From NCBI GenBank assembly GCA_021295655.1, contig JAGWBX010000012.1, positions 656-64,655 of the forward strand: DNA of 64,000 bases, given 5' to 3'. Below the pieces are notes generated by a model. It was not told the DNA's origin. It did not search any database and saw nothing but the letters and a program-made list of their open reading frames with translations. This DNA comes from Candidatus Latescibacterota bacterium (GTDB lineage Bacteria; Latescibacterota; UBA2968; GCA-2709665). Each line of letters begins with the position of its first letter. The stretch's first letter is position 1. The position numbers and the translations under genes are program-made. Below are positions 47,415 to 56,701 of the stretch, in pieces.

Positions 47415-49480
47415 TGCGCTGGATCCTGCTTCTAAACGACTGGACCCGGACCGGAGTGCTTCTTGCGGCGGATGCGTTACTCGTCGCCGGCCTTGGCTTC
47501 GCATGGCTGTTGACGACCCTTCCGCAAATCCCGCCCGACCCCGGCGCGTTGAGCAGCCAGGCGGGCGTGAGCATCTTCGCGGATACCGGGGAGCTGCTGT
47601 TTACGTTCAACCGTTCGGTCAGGCAGGTAAGGCTTGACCAGGTAAGCCCCTGGTTTGTCAAGGCGGTTATTGCAACCGAAGACGAATCGTTTTACCGCCA
47701 TCGGGGCGTTAGTCTGAAAGGCATCGCAGGGGCGTTTCTGACAAACCTGAGGCACTTCCGAAACGTCAGAGGTGGAAGCACGATTACCCAACAGATCGTC
47801 AAGAATGTGTTTCTGACACGTGAGAAGACCTATCTTCGGAAGGCGCGCGAGGCGCTGCTGGCCGTCCAGCTGGAGGCGATGTTTTCGAGGTTGTATGGCG
47901 GATCGGCCAAGGACAGATTGCTGGAAATCTATATCAACGGCAGTTTCTTCGGTACCAACGCCTACGGCGTGGAGGATGCGTCGCAGACGTTTTTTGGAAA
48001 GGCGGCCGCGGACCTGAGCCTCATTGAGGCGGCCATGCTGGCCGGGCTGCCCAATTCGCCGGGCGCGTTGAATCCGTTCCGTGACGGCGGCAGGCAGGCC
48101 GCGGTGCGTACCGCGCACGTTTTAAGGCGCATGCATGCGGCCGGTTTCCTGGAAACCGACGCATTGAAGGAGGCGCTCGCCGCGTCACCGGTTCTGGCGT
48201 CGCAACTGCGCGACAGGAATCGGACGCCCTACTTCGTTGAAATCATCAAGGAAGAGGTGGTGCGGCAATGGGGGCGGTCAGCGCTCAGCTTCGGTGCATT
48301 GAATATCTACACTACGTTGGATTATCGCATGCAGAAGGCCGCAGAACATGCTGTTGAGGAAGGACTTGCAGATGTGGATGAGCGGCTTGGATTCGGCAGA
48401 TACGAAAGCGCGGGCAAACAGGCCAGACGCGAATACATACAGGCGGCCCTGGTCAGCCTGGAACCGGCGACCGGATACGTGCGCGCATTGGTGGGCGGCC
48501 GCGACATTTTCATCAGCTACTTCAACCGGGCAACCGCCTCAATGCGCCAGCCAGGCTCAGGATTCAAACCGGTCGTGTATCTGGCGGCGCTGGCGTCGGG
48601 CGGGATATCGTCCGTGTCATTGTTTGTCGATGAGCCACGGACCTACACGGTTAACGGGAATCCATGGATGCCAGAGAATTTCAGAGACCGGTATCTGGGT
48701 ATGACGACGGCCGCGTGGGCCCTTGTGAATTCCGCGAATTCGGCAAGCGTGCAGGTACTGGATCTCATCGGCGCGGAACGCGTTGTGGAAATGGGCCAAC
48801 GTCTGGGGATACGGCGTCCGTTGGACGCGTATCCGAGCATCGCGCTGGGCGCGAACGAGGTTTCACCGCTGGAAATGGCCTCGGTCTATGCCACCATCGC
48901 CAACTACGGCGTCCGCGTCAACCCGACTTATGTGCGGCGGATCGAAGATTCGGGAGGGCGGGTGGTATACGAACACCGGGTGCAGCCGGTTCCCGTAATA
49001 GACGCTGCGGATGCGTACGTCATGATCCGTTTGCTTCAGAACGTCATCCTGCGAGGAACCGGCCGCGGGGTACGCTCCGGGGGATTCGTCCGACCCGCGG
49101 CGGGCAAGACGGGTACGACAAACGGCCATGCGGATGCCTGGTTTACCGGCTTCACGCCGGATCTCGCAACGTGTGTCTGGGTCGGATTCGACCGGAAGAC
49201 CGGGAGGCAGACCCGGATTACCGGCGGCCGCGACGCCGTGCCGATCTGGACGGCGTTTATGACGCGCGCGACTGCCGGACGTGCAACGCGTGATTTCTGG
49301 ATGCCCGCCGACGTCTACGAGGTATCGGTCGACGTGAAGACCGGGGTTTCGGCGGATTCTTCAGCCGCTTCGACATCGCATCCGGCCCCAATCCTGGTGG
49401 CGCTCAAAACGGGCGAACGGGCAAACAGTCCGCGGGCGGTCGCGGAATATCGTGCGGCTGCGGCCGATTCGGCCAATTAA
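47414..49480 (+). CDS. Penicillin-binding protein 1A family (transglycosylase/transpeptidase)
   Basis: ATEDESFYRHRGV; GGSTITQQIVKNVFLTREKTYLRKAREALLAVQLE; SMRQPGSGFKP; NSANSASVQV; KTGTTNGHADAWFTGF. Confidence 0.95.
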   Translation: MRWILLLNDWTRTGVLLAADALLVAGLGFAWLLTTLPQIPPDPGALSSQAGVSIFADTGELLFTFNRSVRQVRLDQVSPWFVKAVIATEDESFYRHRGVSLKGIAGAFLTNLRHFRNVRGGSTITQQIVKNVFLTREKTYLRKAREALLAVQLEAMFSRLYGGSAKDRLLEIYINGSFFGTNAYGVEDASQTFFGKAAADLSLIEAAMLAGLPNSPGALNPFRDGGRQAAVRTAHVLRRMHAAGFLETDALKEALAASPVLASQLRDRNRTPYFVEIIKEEVVRQWGRSALSFGALNIYTTLDYRMQKAAEHAVEEGLADVDERLGFGRYESAGKQARREYIQAALVSLEPATGYVRALVGGRDIFISYFNRATASMRQPGSGFKPVVYLAALASGGISSVSLFVDEPRTYTVNGNPWMPENFRDRYLGMTTAAWALVNSANSASVQVLDLIGAERVVEMGQRLGIRRPLDAYPSIALGANEVSPLEMASVYATIANYGVRVNPTYVRRIEDSGGRVVYEHRVQPVPVIDAADAYVMIRLLQNVILRGTGRGVRSGGFVRPAAGKTGTTNGHADAWFTGFTPDLATCVWVGFDRKTGRQTRITGGRDAVPIWTAFMTRATAGRATRDFWMPADVYEVSVDVKTGVSADSSAASTSHPAPILVALKTGERANSPRAVAEYRAAAADSAN

Positions 49481-49532
49481 CCCCAATTCGAGAGAAACAG
49501 CAACCCAACAGCACCCTGACAGGAGGAATATC

Positions 49533-50483
49533 ATGCTGGGAGCAGCCCGGGATTTCATGAACGAACTGAGTGCGGACCAGCGGAACCGGGTCCTGTACGC
49601 GTTCGACAACGAGGAGCGTTTCAACTGGAACTACGTACCCGTGAAGCGAAACGGCGTTCCCTTCAGGGAGATGTCGCCGGCCCAGCGGGCGTCGGCGCAT
49701 CGTCTCCTGAGAAGCGCCCTGAGCGATTCCGGGTATCAGAAGGCCGTGGATATCATGGTCCTGGAGGGCATTCTCGGCCAGATCGAATCTCAGGCGTCTT
49801 CGCGTTTTCAGAGGGACCCGGATGGGTATTTTCTGACGCTTTTTGGTGACATTGCATCGGGAACGGAACCCTGGGGTTGGCGGATCGACGGCCACCATCT
49901 GTCGTTAACGGTCTCCGTGGGCGCTGAAAGGAAGGTGGCGTCCACGCCTGCCTTCTGGGGCGCGAATCCGGCGCGTGTGCCCTCGGGAGAACGGAAGGGC
50001 TGGCGCGTCCTGCGCGATGAAGAGGACCTGGCGCGGGGCCTCCTGAACGCGTTGCCGGAAGACCTGCAGGCGGAGGTACGCATCGCGGATGAGGCGCCAA
50101 GCGATATCCTCACCCGAAACTGCAAGGTGGCGCGGATTGGCGATCCGGCGGGCCTCCCCGTTTCTGCAATGGCGCCGGCGCAGAAGGAGGCGGTGATACG
50201 GATTCTGGAATTGTACGCCGCGAACCTTCGCACGGACCTTGGCGAAGCGCACCTGTCGAGAATCCGCAAGGCCGGGGTGGACCGGTTGCACTTTGCATGG
50301 GCCGGCGGGGTTCGTCCCGGAGAGAAGCACTATTACCGCATTCACGGCCCCACGCACCTCGTGGAATACGACAATACACAGAACGACGCGAACCATATTC
50401 ACTCCGTACTTCGCGATCTGGAGGACGATTTCGGCCTCGATCCGCTGCGTAAACACTATGCGGATTGCGAACACGATGCTTAG
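49533..50483 (+). CDS. DUF3500 family protein
   Basis: LSADQRNRVLYAFDNEERFNWNYVPVKRNGVPFREMSPAQRASAHRLL; GWRIDGHHLSL; GPTHLVEYDNTQNDANHIHSVLRD. Confidence 0.85.
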   Translation: MLGAARDFMNELSADQRNRVLYAFDNEERFNWNYVPVKRNGVPFREMSPAQRASAHRLLRSALSDSGYQKAVDIMVLEGILGQIESQASSRFQRDPDGYFLTLFGDIASGTEPWGWRIDGHHLSLTVSVGAERKVASTPAFWGANPARVPSGERKGWRVLRDEEDLARGLLNALPEDLQAEVRIADEAPSDILTRNCKVARIGDPAGLPVSAMAPAQKEAVIRILELYAANLRTDLGEAHLSRIRKAGVDRLHFAWAGGVRPGEKHYYRIHGPTHLVEYDNTQNDANHIHSVLRDLEDDFGLDPLRKHYADCEHDA

Positions 50484-50492
50484 GAGTATGAA

Positions 50493-51950
50493 ATGCCCAT
50501 CCCGCCCGAGGCAACCCGGATTTCGCCGACCCTGTGGGAGATTCCCACGTCATTCAAGAAAGGAATGCTCGTCCCGGCACGGATTTATGCAACACGGAAA
50601 CTGATGGCGGAGATGGACCGCGGCGTGTTCGATCAGGTGACCAATGTGGCCACGCTGCCAGGCATCCTGAAATACGCCCTCTGCATGCCCGACGGGCACT
50701 GGGGATACGGTTTTCCCATTGGCGGTGTGGCGGCAATGGACGCCGACCGGGGCGTGATCTCGCCGGGCGGCATCGGTTTCGACGTCAACTGCGGCATGCG
50801 TCTGGTAACCACCAATCTGACGTACGAAGAGGTCAGGCCCCACCTAAGGAGGCTTGTGGATCTTCTGTTCGATCGAGTGCCGGCGGGTGTAGGCAGTACG
50901 GGTTTTCTGAAGATGTCGCACGACGAGTTTCGAACGATCGTTCAGGAAGGTGCGCGGTGGTGTGTCCGGAACCGTTTCGGCTGGCCGGAGGATCTCGAGC
51001 GGACCGAAGAAAACGGGTGCATTTCGGGTGCGGACGCGACGAAAATCAGCCGCAAGGCGGTGGAGCGGGGCTTCAACCAGATCGGTACGCTCGGATCGGG
51101 AAACCACTACCTTGAAATTCAGGTGGCAAGACCCGATCAGGTGTTCGACGAGGCGGCAGCCCGGGCGTTCGGCATTACGCTTCCCAATCAGGTTGTCGTG
51201 ATGTTTCACTGCGGCAGCCGGGGTTTCGGGCACCAGGTCGCAACCGACTACCTGCAGGTTTTTCTCAGGGTGATGCAGAAGAAATACGGGATTTCAATCC
51301 GGGACCGGGAACTCGCGTGTGCGCCGTTCCAATCCCCGGAAGGCCAGGACTATTTCGCCGCAATGAAGTGCGCGATCAACATGTCCTTCGCAAACCGGCA
51401 GGTCATTCTTCATCGTATCCGGGAGGTGTTCTCCGACGTATTGAAACGCAGCCCGGAGGAGATGGAGATGCGCCAGGTGTACGACGTGGCGCATAACACC
51501 GCCAAGCTTGAGCGACACGTGGTCGATGGACGGCATCGCACGGTGCTGGTTCACCGCAAGGGCGCGACGCGGGCATTCGGACCGGAAATGGACGGCGTCC
51601 CCGACGGGTTCAAATCTCACGGGCAGCCGGTGATTATCGGCGGCAGCATGGAAACCGGTTCCTATCTGCTTGCGGGGTCGCCAGATGGAGGCCAGGCGTT
51701 TTTCTCCACGGCTCACGGCAGCGGCAGGACGATGAGTCGCACGAAGGCGCGCAAGCAGTTTCACGGCAAGCGGCTTCAGAAGGAACTCGAGGCACGCGGC
51801 ATTTACGTCCGGTCCGTATCCTTTGCGGGCCTTGCGGAAGAGGCGGGCGGCGCGTACAAGGATATCGACGAAGTCATCGAAGCCACCCAGGAGGCGGGTC
51901 TCAGCCGACGTGTCGTGCGGTTCTCGCCCATCGGCAACGTGAAGGGGTAA
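50493..51950 (+). CDS. rtcB: RtcB family RNA ligase
   Basis: MPDGHWGYGFPIGGVAAMDADRGVISPGGIGFDVNCGMR; GTLGSGNHYLEIQV; FHCGSRGFGHQV; HRKGATRAFGP; TAHGSGRTMSRTKA. Confidence 0.96.
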   Translation: MPIPPEATRISPTLWEIPTSFKKGMLVPARIYATRKLMAEMDRGVFDQVTNVATLPGILKYALCMPDGHWGYGFPIGGVAAMDADRGVISPGGIGFDVNCGMRLVTTNLTYEEVRPHLRRLVDLLFDRVPAGVGSTGFLKMSHDEFRTIVQEGARWCVRNRFGWPEDLERTEENGCISGADATKISRKAVERGFNQIGTLGSGNHYLEIQVARPDQVFDEAAARAFGITLPNQVVVMFHCGSRGFGHQVATDYLQVFLRVMQKKYGISIRDRELACAPFQSPEGQDYFAAMKCAINMSFANRQVILHRIREVFSDVLKRSPEEMEMRQVYDVAHNTAKLERHVVDGRHRTVLVHRKGATRAFGPEMDGVPDGFKSHGQPVIIGGSMETGSYLLAGSPDGGQAFFSTAHGSGRTMSRTKARKQFHGKRLQKELEARGIYVRSVSFAGLAEEAGGAYKDIDEVIEATQEAGLSRRVVRFSPIGNVKG

Positions 51951-51972
51951 CCCGGGCAGGTTGAAGGAATCA

Positions 51973-52866
51973 ATGGAAATGAAGATCTCGATGATCCTGA
52001 TCGCAGGTTCGCTGGGCAGCGGCAAGACGACGCTGCTGCGCCACCTGGTGGCTCGCGCCGACCGGCGGATCGCGATTCTGATGAACGAATTCGGAGAGAT
52101 AGGCATCGACAGCAAGGTCGTGGAAGGCGAACATATTCGTATGATCGAACTGGCTGGAGGTTGCGTCTGTTGTTCGTTGGCAGGTGAATTCGAGGAAGCG
52201 GTCAAGGAAATCGTCGAGACGGTCCGTCCCGAACTCATTGTGGTTGAAACCACCGGCGTTGCAGAACCGGATGCGGTAATCTTCGACGTGGAGGACAATC
52301 TCCAGGGCGTTCGCCTGGACAGTGTGGTCGTAATTGCGGACGCGGACCTGATGGTGCGGTTTCCCGACCTGGGATACGTGACCACCACTCAGTTCGAATC
52401 CGCGGACTTGCTGCTGCTGAACAAGGTGGACCTCGTCACGCCCTGCCAGCTTGACGCGGTCGAAGCGCAACTGGGGCGAGTGAATCCCGATGCGCCCGTC
52501 GTGCGCACGTTGAGATGCGCGGTGGACGTCGGGCTTTTGTTCGGCGTTGTCGAAAGGGGTCAGAGACACTTGCGCACGCGGGCAACGCACACCGATCTTG
52601 TGGAAATCGACAGCTTCGATTTCGTTTCCGACGTGCCCCTGGATCGCGGCAGATTCGAACGCCTCGCGGAGAATCTGCCAAAGACCGTGTACCGCTCGAA
52701 GGGATTCCTGCGGTGCGTTCAAGCCGCATTTCTTTTCAACTTCGCGGGTGGCAGATGGACACTGGAACCCTTTGAAGCAGACCGTACGGAACTCGTCTTT
52801 ATTGGACGGGGCGCGGCGGAAGCGCGGACGAGGGTTCTGGCGGAACTCGAAGCCTGTCAGGTGTAG
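51973..52866 (+). CDS. COG0523 / CobW family GTPase (putative metallochaperone)
   Basis: GSLGSGKTTLLRHLV; MNEFGEIGIDS; ELAGGCVCCSLAGEF; VVETTGVAEP; LLNKVDLV. Confidence 0.9.
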   Translation: MEMKISMILIAGSLGSGKTTLLRHLVARADRRIAILMNEFGEIGIDSKVVEGEHIRMIELAGGCVCCSLAGEFEEAVKEIVETVRPELIVVETTGVAEPDAVIFDVEDNLQGVRLDSVVVIADADLMVRFPDLGYVTTTQFESADLLLLNKVDLVTPCQLDAVEAQLGRVNPDAPVVRTLRCAVDVGLLFGVVERGQRHLRTRATHTDLVEIDSFDFVSDVPLDRGRFERLAENLPKTVYRSKGFLRCVQAAFLFNFAGGRWTLEPFEADRTELVFIGRGAAEARTRVLAELEACQV

Positions 52867-52892
52867 AACTGCGTGTCCACGGAAGGGATGGG

Positions 52893-53327
52893 ATGGTGTC
52901 ATATCGATATATCGAAGACATAGCGATCGCGGACGTGGCTTTCGAAGCCTGGGGTGACGATTTCGGCGGGGTCCTTGTCTCGGCCGCGGAAGCGACGCTG
53001 AACGTCATGGTATCGGACCTGGATTCCGTGGCGCCCATAGACCGGCGTACCGTGAATATTGAGGCCGAAGAGCCCGATTTGCTGCTGTTCGATTTTCTGC
53101 AGGAAGTGATCTTTTTCAAGGATGCGAACCGGCTTCTCCTGCGGCCCGTGAACGTCGTCGTGAAAGCGCGTGACGGCATCTTCAAGGCGTCGGCCGACCT
53201 TGTAGGCGAGGAGCTGGATATGGAACGCCACGATCTGGTCGTGGACGTGAAGGCCGTCACGCTCCACCGGTTTGTCGTGGAACGCGTGGACGGACGGTGG
53301 CGGGCGTTCGTTGTCCTGGATATCTGA
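52893..53327 (+). CDS. Archease
   Basis: YRYIEDIAIADVAFEAWGDDFGGVLVSAAEATLNVMVS; LLLFDFLQEVIFFKD; VKAVTLHRFVVERVDGRWRAFVVLDI. Confidence 0.9.
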   Translation: MVSYRYIEDIAIADVAFEAWGDDFGGVLVSAAEATLNVMVSDLDSVAPIDRRTVNIEAEEPDLLLFDFLQEVIFFKDANRLLLRPVNVVVKARDGIFKASADLVGEELDMERHDLVVDVKAVTLHRFVVERVDGRWRAFVVLDI

Positions 53328-53328
53328 A

Positions 53329-53940
53329 ATGAGAGTCGGCGCCCTCGTGATATGCGGTGGACAAAGCCGAAGAATGAGGACTTCCAAGGCCTGGTTGCGC
53401 TTCGGCGAAGAATATCTGCTGCAGCGTGTGGTTCGCGTGTTCACGGGCACGCTGGAGCCCGTGTTGGTGGTTTCGGCCCCCGGGCAACAGCTGCCGTGCC
53501 TTCCCGATAACATTGAAATCGTCCGGGATCGGGTGTCCGACAGGGGTCCGTTGGAAGCGCTGGCGACGGGACTCGAGGCGATATCCACACAGGCAGATGC
53601 GGCATTCGTCAGTGGGTGCGACGCGCCCTTTCTGCGTCCGGGATTCGTGCGTTGCCTGGTGCGATTGGCGGTTGAAGCCGATATCACCGTGCCGCACGAA
53701 GAAGGACGGTTGCATCCGCTTGCGGCCGTTTATCGCGTGAGGGTATTGCCGGTGATTCAGGAACTGCTGGATGCCGGCACCCTCAGACTCACGGCGTTGA
53801 CGGAGCGATGCAGCTGCCGCAGCGTGCCGGGTTCCGCGCTACGGGATGTAGACCCTGAGCTGGAGTCGTTGCGAAATATCAACACCCCCGAGGAATACAG
53901 GAACGCGCTTTCGACCTCCGGCATCCCCTGGGGGGATTGA
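53329..53940 (+). CDS. Molybdenum cofactor nucleotidyltransferase (MobA-like)
   Basis: ALVICGGQSRRMRTSKAWLRFGEEYLLQRVV; DRGPLEALATGL; VSGCDAPFL; HPLAAVYRV. Confidence 0.88.
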   Translation: MRVGALVICGGQSRRMRTSKAWLRFGEEYLLQRVVRVFTGTLEPVLVVSAPGQQLPCLPDNIEIVRDRVSDRGPLEALATGLEAISTQADAAFVSGCDAPFLRPGFVRCLVRLAVEADITVPHEEGRLHPLAAVYRVRVLPVIQELLDAGTLRLTALTERCSCRSVPGSALRDVDPELESLRNINTPEEYRNALSTSGIPWGD

Positions 53941-54090
53941 TCAGCCCGTATAATCTTGGTATATTGACTCCAGGGCCCGCGCAACAGCCCGTCAGCCCCG
54001 GGTACGGTGGACGCTCTGTCAGGCGGGACGGCGGGGCGAGCGCGGACTGCCGCGACATTACCAATGTTTCATATTCTCAGGGAGGCTGCA

Positions 54091-54393
54091 ATGCACGAGG
54101 ACAAGACTCTGGTCACCGAGGATGAAATCCGGGAAGCACTGAAGGGTCTGGAAGGCTGGGAATACGATGGGGAAAACAAGGCGCTTCAGCGGGTATGGAA
54201 GTTCCAGAAATTCGTCCCGACGATGGCGTTTGTTCGTACGATTACAGAGGTCATGGACAATAACAACCATCATTCGGACCTCAGTCTGGACAGCAGAAGC
54301 AAGACCCTCACGGTTACGGTGACGACTCACAGCGAAAACGCCGTCACACGGGCCGACCTCGATTTTGCCAATGCAGTGAATGCCGCGGAATAA
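54091..54393 (+). CDS. 4a-hydroxytetrahydrobiopterin dehydratase-like protein (PCD)
   Basis: LEGWEYDGENKALQRVWKFQKFVPTMAFVRTITEVMDNNNHHSDLSLD...VTVTTHSENAVTRADLDFANAVN. Confidence 0.85.
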   Translation: MHEDKTLVTEDEIREALKGLEGWEYDGENKALQRVWKFQKFVPTMAFVRTITEVMDNNNHHSDLSLDSRSKTLTVTVTTHSENAVTRADLDFANAVNAAE

Positions 54394-54637
54394 CCGGCGA
54401 GTCGACGTCCGGTCGGACGCGCTGTACCGTCAGTCCGTGTCCGGATTGCAGGACGAATACTTGGGTTCACACCGGGCGGACCGGAAGAAATCCCCGCAAA
54501 ATCCGGAGCTCCGAACGATCCGGACCGCCCAGCCTGATGGCGATTGGACTTGCAGATTCACGGAAAGTTCGTTATGTTAGGTTAACACTCGAAATGTTGT
54601 GTTCCGGTCGTTAATTCAAGGAAAAGGAGAATCTTCA

Positions 54638-55000
54638 ATGGGTAATTCCTCGATTACCGCATATCTCAAACCCCACTGTGGTTGGAGCCGCGGCATACGG
54701 GCGGTGCTGGCCAAGTACGGGCTTGAATACGAAGACAAGGACATAATCAACATTCCGGAAAACTACGAGGAAATGGTGCGCAAGAGCGGGCAGCCGCTGC
54801 AGCCGACACTTGATTTCAACGGGCAGATTCTGGCTGATATCAGTGGTGACGAACTGGAATCCTATCTGGTCAATAACGGGTACCAGCCGGCGGGGCCAAA
54901 CCCCAGCGTTCCCACCGACAGTTCATGCACCGACGAGGAACACGAGGCCATGGCCCGGTCGCAACAGGTGGTATTCTTCAACAACCGGGCGGGAAGCTAG
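54638..55000 (+). CDS. Glutaredoxin-like protein with CGWS motif
   Basis: ITAYLKPHCGWSRGIRAVLAKYGLEYEDKDIINIPENYEEMVRKSGQPLQPTLDFNGQILADISGDELESYLV. Confidence 0.8.
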   Translation: MGNSSITAYLKPHCGWSRGIRAVLAKYGLEYEDKDIINIPENYEEMVRKSGQPLQPTLDFNGQILADISGDELESYLVNNGYQPAGPNPSVPTDSSCTDEEHEAMARSQQVVFFNNRAGS

Positions 55001-55101
55001 CCAATCGGGCTCAAGTTTTGACTTGGGAAGAGGCGGCCCCAACGGGACCGCCTCTTTTGCATGGGTGCGCCAGGCATGGCGCGAAGCGCCGAAGGCGATA
55101 A

Positions 55102-55845
55102 ATGGGACTCAAATCGCGAGTCGTCGCGTGCAACCAGGCGGGTGCGGAACGGCTGCTCTTCGAACAGATTGCCGCCTGCGACAGCTGTGAACGGCTGGTC
55201 GATTTCCGGGCGACGTTCGAATCGCCGGACACCCGGCAGGCGCATGTCGACGGCTACTGGGCAAAACCGGTACCGGGTTTCGGCGATGCATCGGCCCGGC
55301 TACTCGTTATCGGTCTTGCGCCGGGCGCCCACGGGGCGAACCGCACCGGCAGGCCGTTTACAGGCGACTATGCCGGTAAAGTGCTCTACGGAGCATTGTA
55401 CCGGCACGGATTCAGCAATCGATCGGAATCCACCCGCCCCAACGACGGTCTCAAACTCAAGGACGTCTATATTACGAACGCCGTAAAGTGCGTCCCTCCC
55501 GCGAACCGGCCGAACGGCAGCGAAAAACGGGCCTGCCTGGACTGGCTGCGAAAGGAAATGACGCAATTGCATCGGATCCGGGTTGTACTGGCGATGGGGA
55601 GAGACGCGTTTGAGGCCTATCTGTGCCTCCTTAAGGCGAATGATGTCATCGAGACGGCGGGGCGCTACCGGTTCGCGCACGGCGGGACCTATCGTTTCGA
55701 CGGCGAATCCAGGATTCTCGTTGCCAGTTACCACTTCAGCCGTTACAATGTATATACGGGACGGCTTACTGAGCAGATGGTTGAAGCGTTGTTCCTGACC
55801 GTGAATCGCCTGCTGGCGGATTCAGGTCGGAATCGCGGGCCTTAG
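55102..55845 (+). CDS. Uracil-DNA glycosylase, family 5-like (UdgB)
   Basis: LLVIGLAPGAHGANRTGRPFTGDYAG; CVPPANRPNGSEKRAC; SYHFSRYNVYTGRLT. Confidence 0.88.
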   Translation: MGLKSRVVACNQAGAERLLFEQIAACDSCERLVDFRATFESPDTRQAHVDGYWAKPVPGFGDASARLLVIGLAPGAHGANRTGRPFTGDYAGKVLYGALYRHGFSNRSESTRPNDGLKLKDVYITNAVKCVPPANRPNGSEKRACLDWLRKEMTQLHRIRVVLAMGRDAFEAYLCLLKANDVIETAGRYRFAHGGTYRFDGESRILVASYHFSRYNVYTGRLTEQMVEALFLTVNRLLADSGRNRGP

Positions 55846-55952
55846 CAGCCCGTTGAAAAAGTCCATCTGGGCTGCCTGCCTGTGCGGTGCACGCAGACAG
55901 GCGTCCGGCCCTTGCGGTCGAAATACTGCGTTGCGACTTTGTCAACGGACTG
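55846..55952 (+). mobile_element. MITE-like repeat, copy 2
   Basis: CAGCCCGTTGAAAAAGTCCATCTGGGCTGCCTGCCTGTGCGGTGCACGCAGACAGGCGTCCGGCCCTTGCGGTCGAAATACTGCGTTGCGACTTTGTCAACGGACTG; terminal IR CAGYCCGTTGA/TCAACGGACTG. Confidence 0.72.
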
Positions 55953-55984
55953 TCAGCGTTCTGCGGTGCCGGGGAGAGCCGCTG

Positions 55985-56584
55985 TCACGGCGTTTCAAAA
56001 TTCCTCAATGCCGCGATGTACGGGAGATTCCGGTATCGCTGGTCGTAGTCCAGGCCGTATCCGACGACGAATTCGTCGGGGATGGTGAAGCCGACGTAGT
56101 CGACCGGCACATCCACGACCCGGCGGGCGGGCTTGTTGAGAAGGCTGCAGACCTTCAGGCTTCGAGGGCGCCTGGACGCCAGAATGCGCAGGAGATACTC
56201 CAGGGTAAGGCCGGTATCTACAATGTCCTCAACAAGCAGCACATCGGCGCCGTCGATATCCCGGTCCAGATCCTTCAGGATCCTTACAACGCCGGAACTC
56301 TGCGTTGATTTGCCATAGCTCGCAACGGACATATATTCGATTTCAGCCACAACGGAGATTTCACGGGACAGGTCCGCGAGGAAGAAGAGGGCGCCTTTCA
56401 GGATCCCCAGGAGGATGAACGGCCGCACTGTGCCGCCCGGCGGATGATCTTCGCGGGCATTCGGGCGATCCGCGGCGGCGTCGCGTTCCGAGCGGAGGTC
56501 CGTCGTTATTCTGGCGCCCAGTTGACGGACTCTTTCCTTGATTCTTACGGCGGGTATCAGGACCTCTGGTCTGGTGGCGGGCAT
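55985..56584 (-). CDS. hpt: Hypoxanthine phosphoribosyltransferase-like
   Basis: PFILLGILKGALFFLADLSREI; VLLVEDIVDTGLTLEYLL; VDYVGFTIPDEFVVGYGLDYDQRYRNLPYI. Confidence 0.93.
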   Translation of the reverse strand: MPATRPEVLIPAVRIKERVRQLGARITTDLRSERDAAADRPNAREDHPPGGTVRPFILLGILKGALFFLADLSREISVVAEIEYMSVASYGKSTQSSGVVRILKDLDRDIDGADVLLVEDIVDTGLTLEYLLRILASRRPRSLKVCSLLNKPARRVVDVPVDYVGFTIPDEFVVGYGLDYDQRYRNLPYIAALRNFETP

Positions 56585-56701
56585 AGAACGGCCGGTTAGA
56601 CGCGGGATTTCAATCGTGGGCGGCTCACATTCGGATCCGTGAACCGCCCCTTTGAGGTGCAGGCGATCTGTTATTCCTTAAGATAAGGGCCGGCCAACGG
56701 T

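Noticed and set aside
55853-56308. Plus-strand 151-aa ORF over the repeat and hpt
   Set aside because: Starts inside the repeat and runs antisense through the hpt gene, which has clear HPRT motifs.
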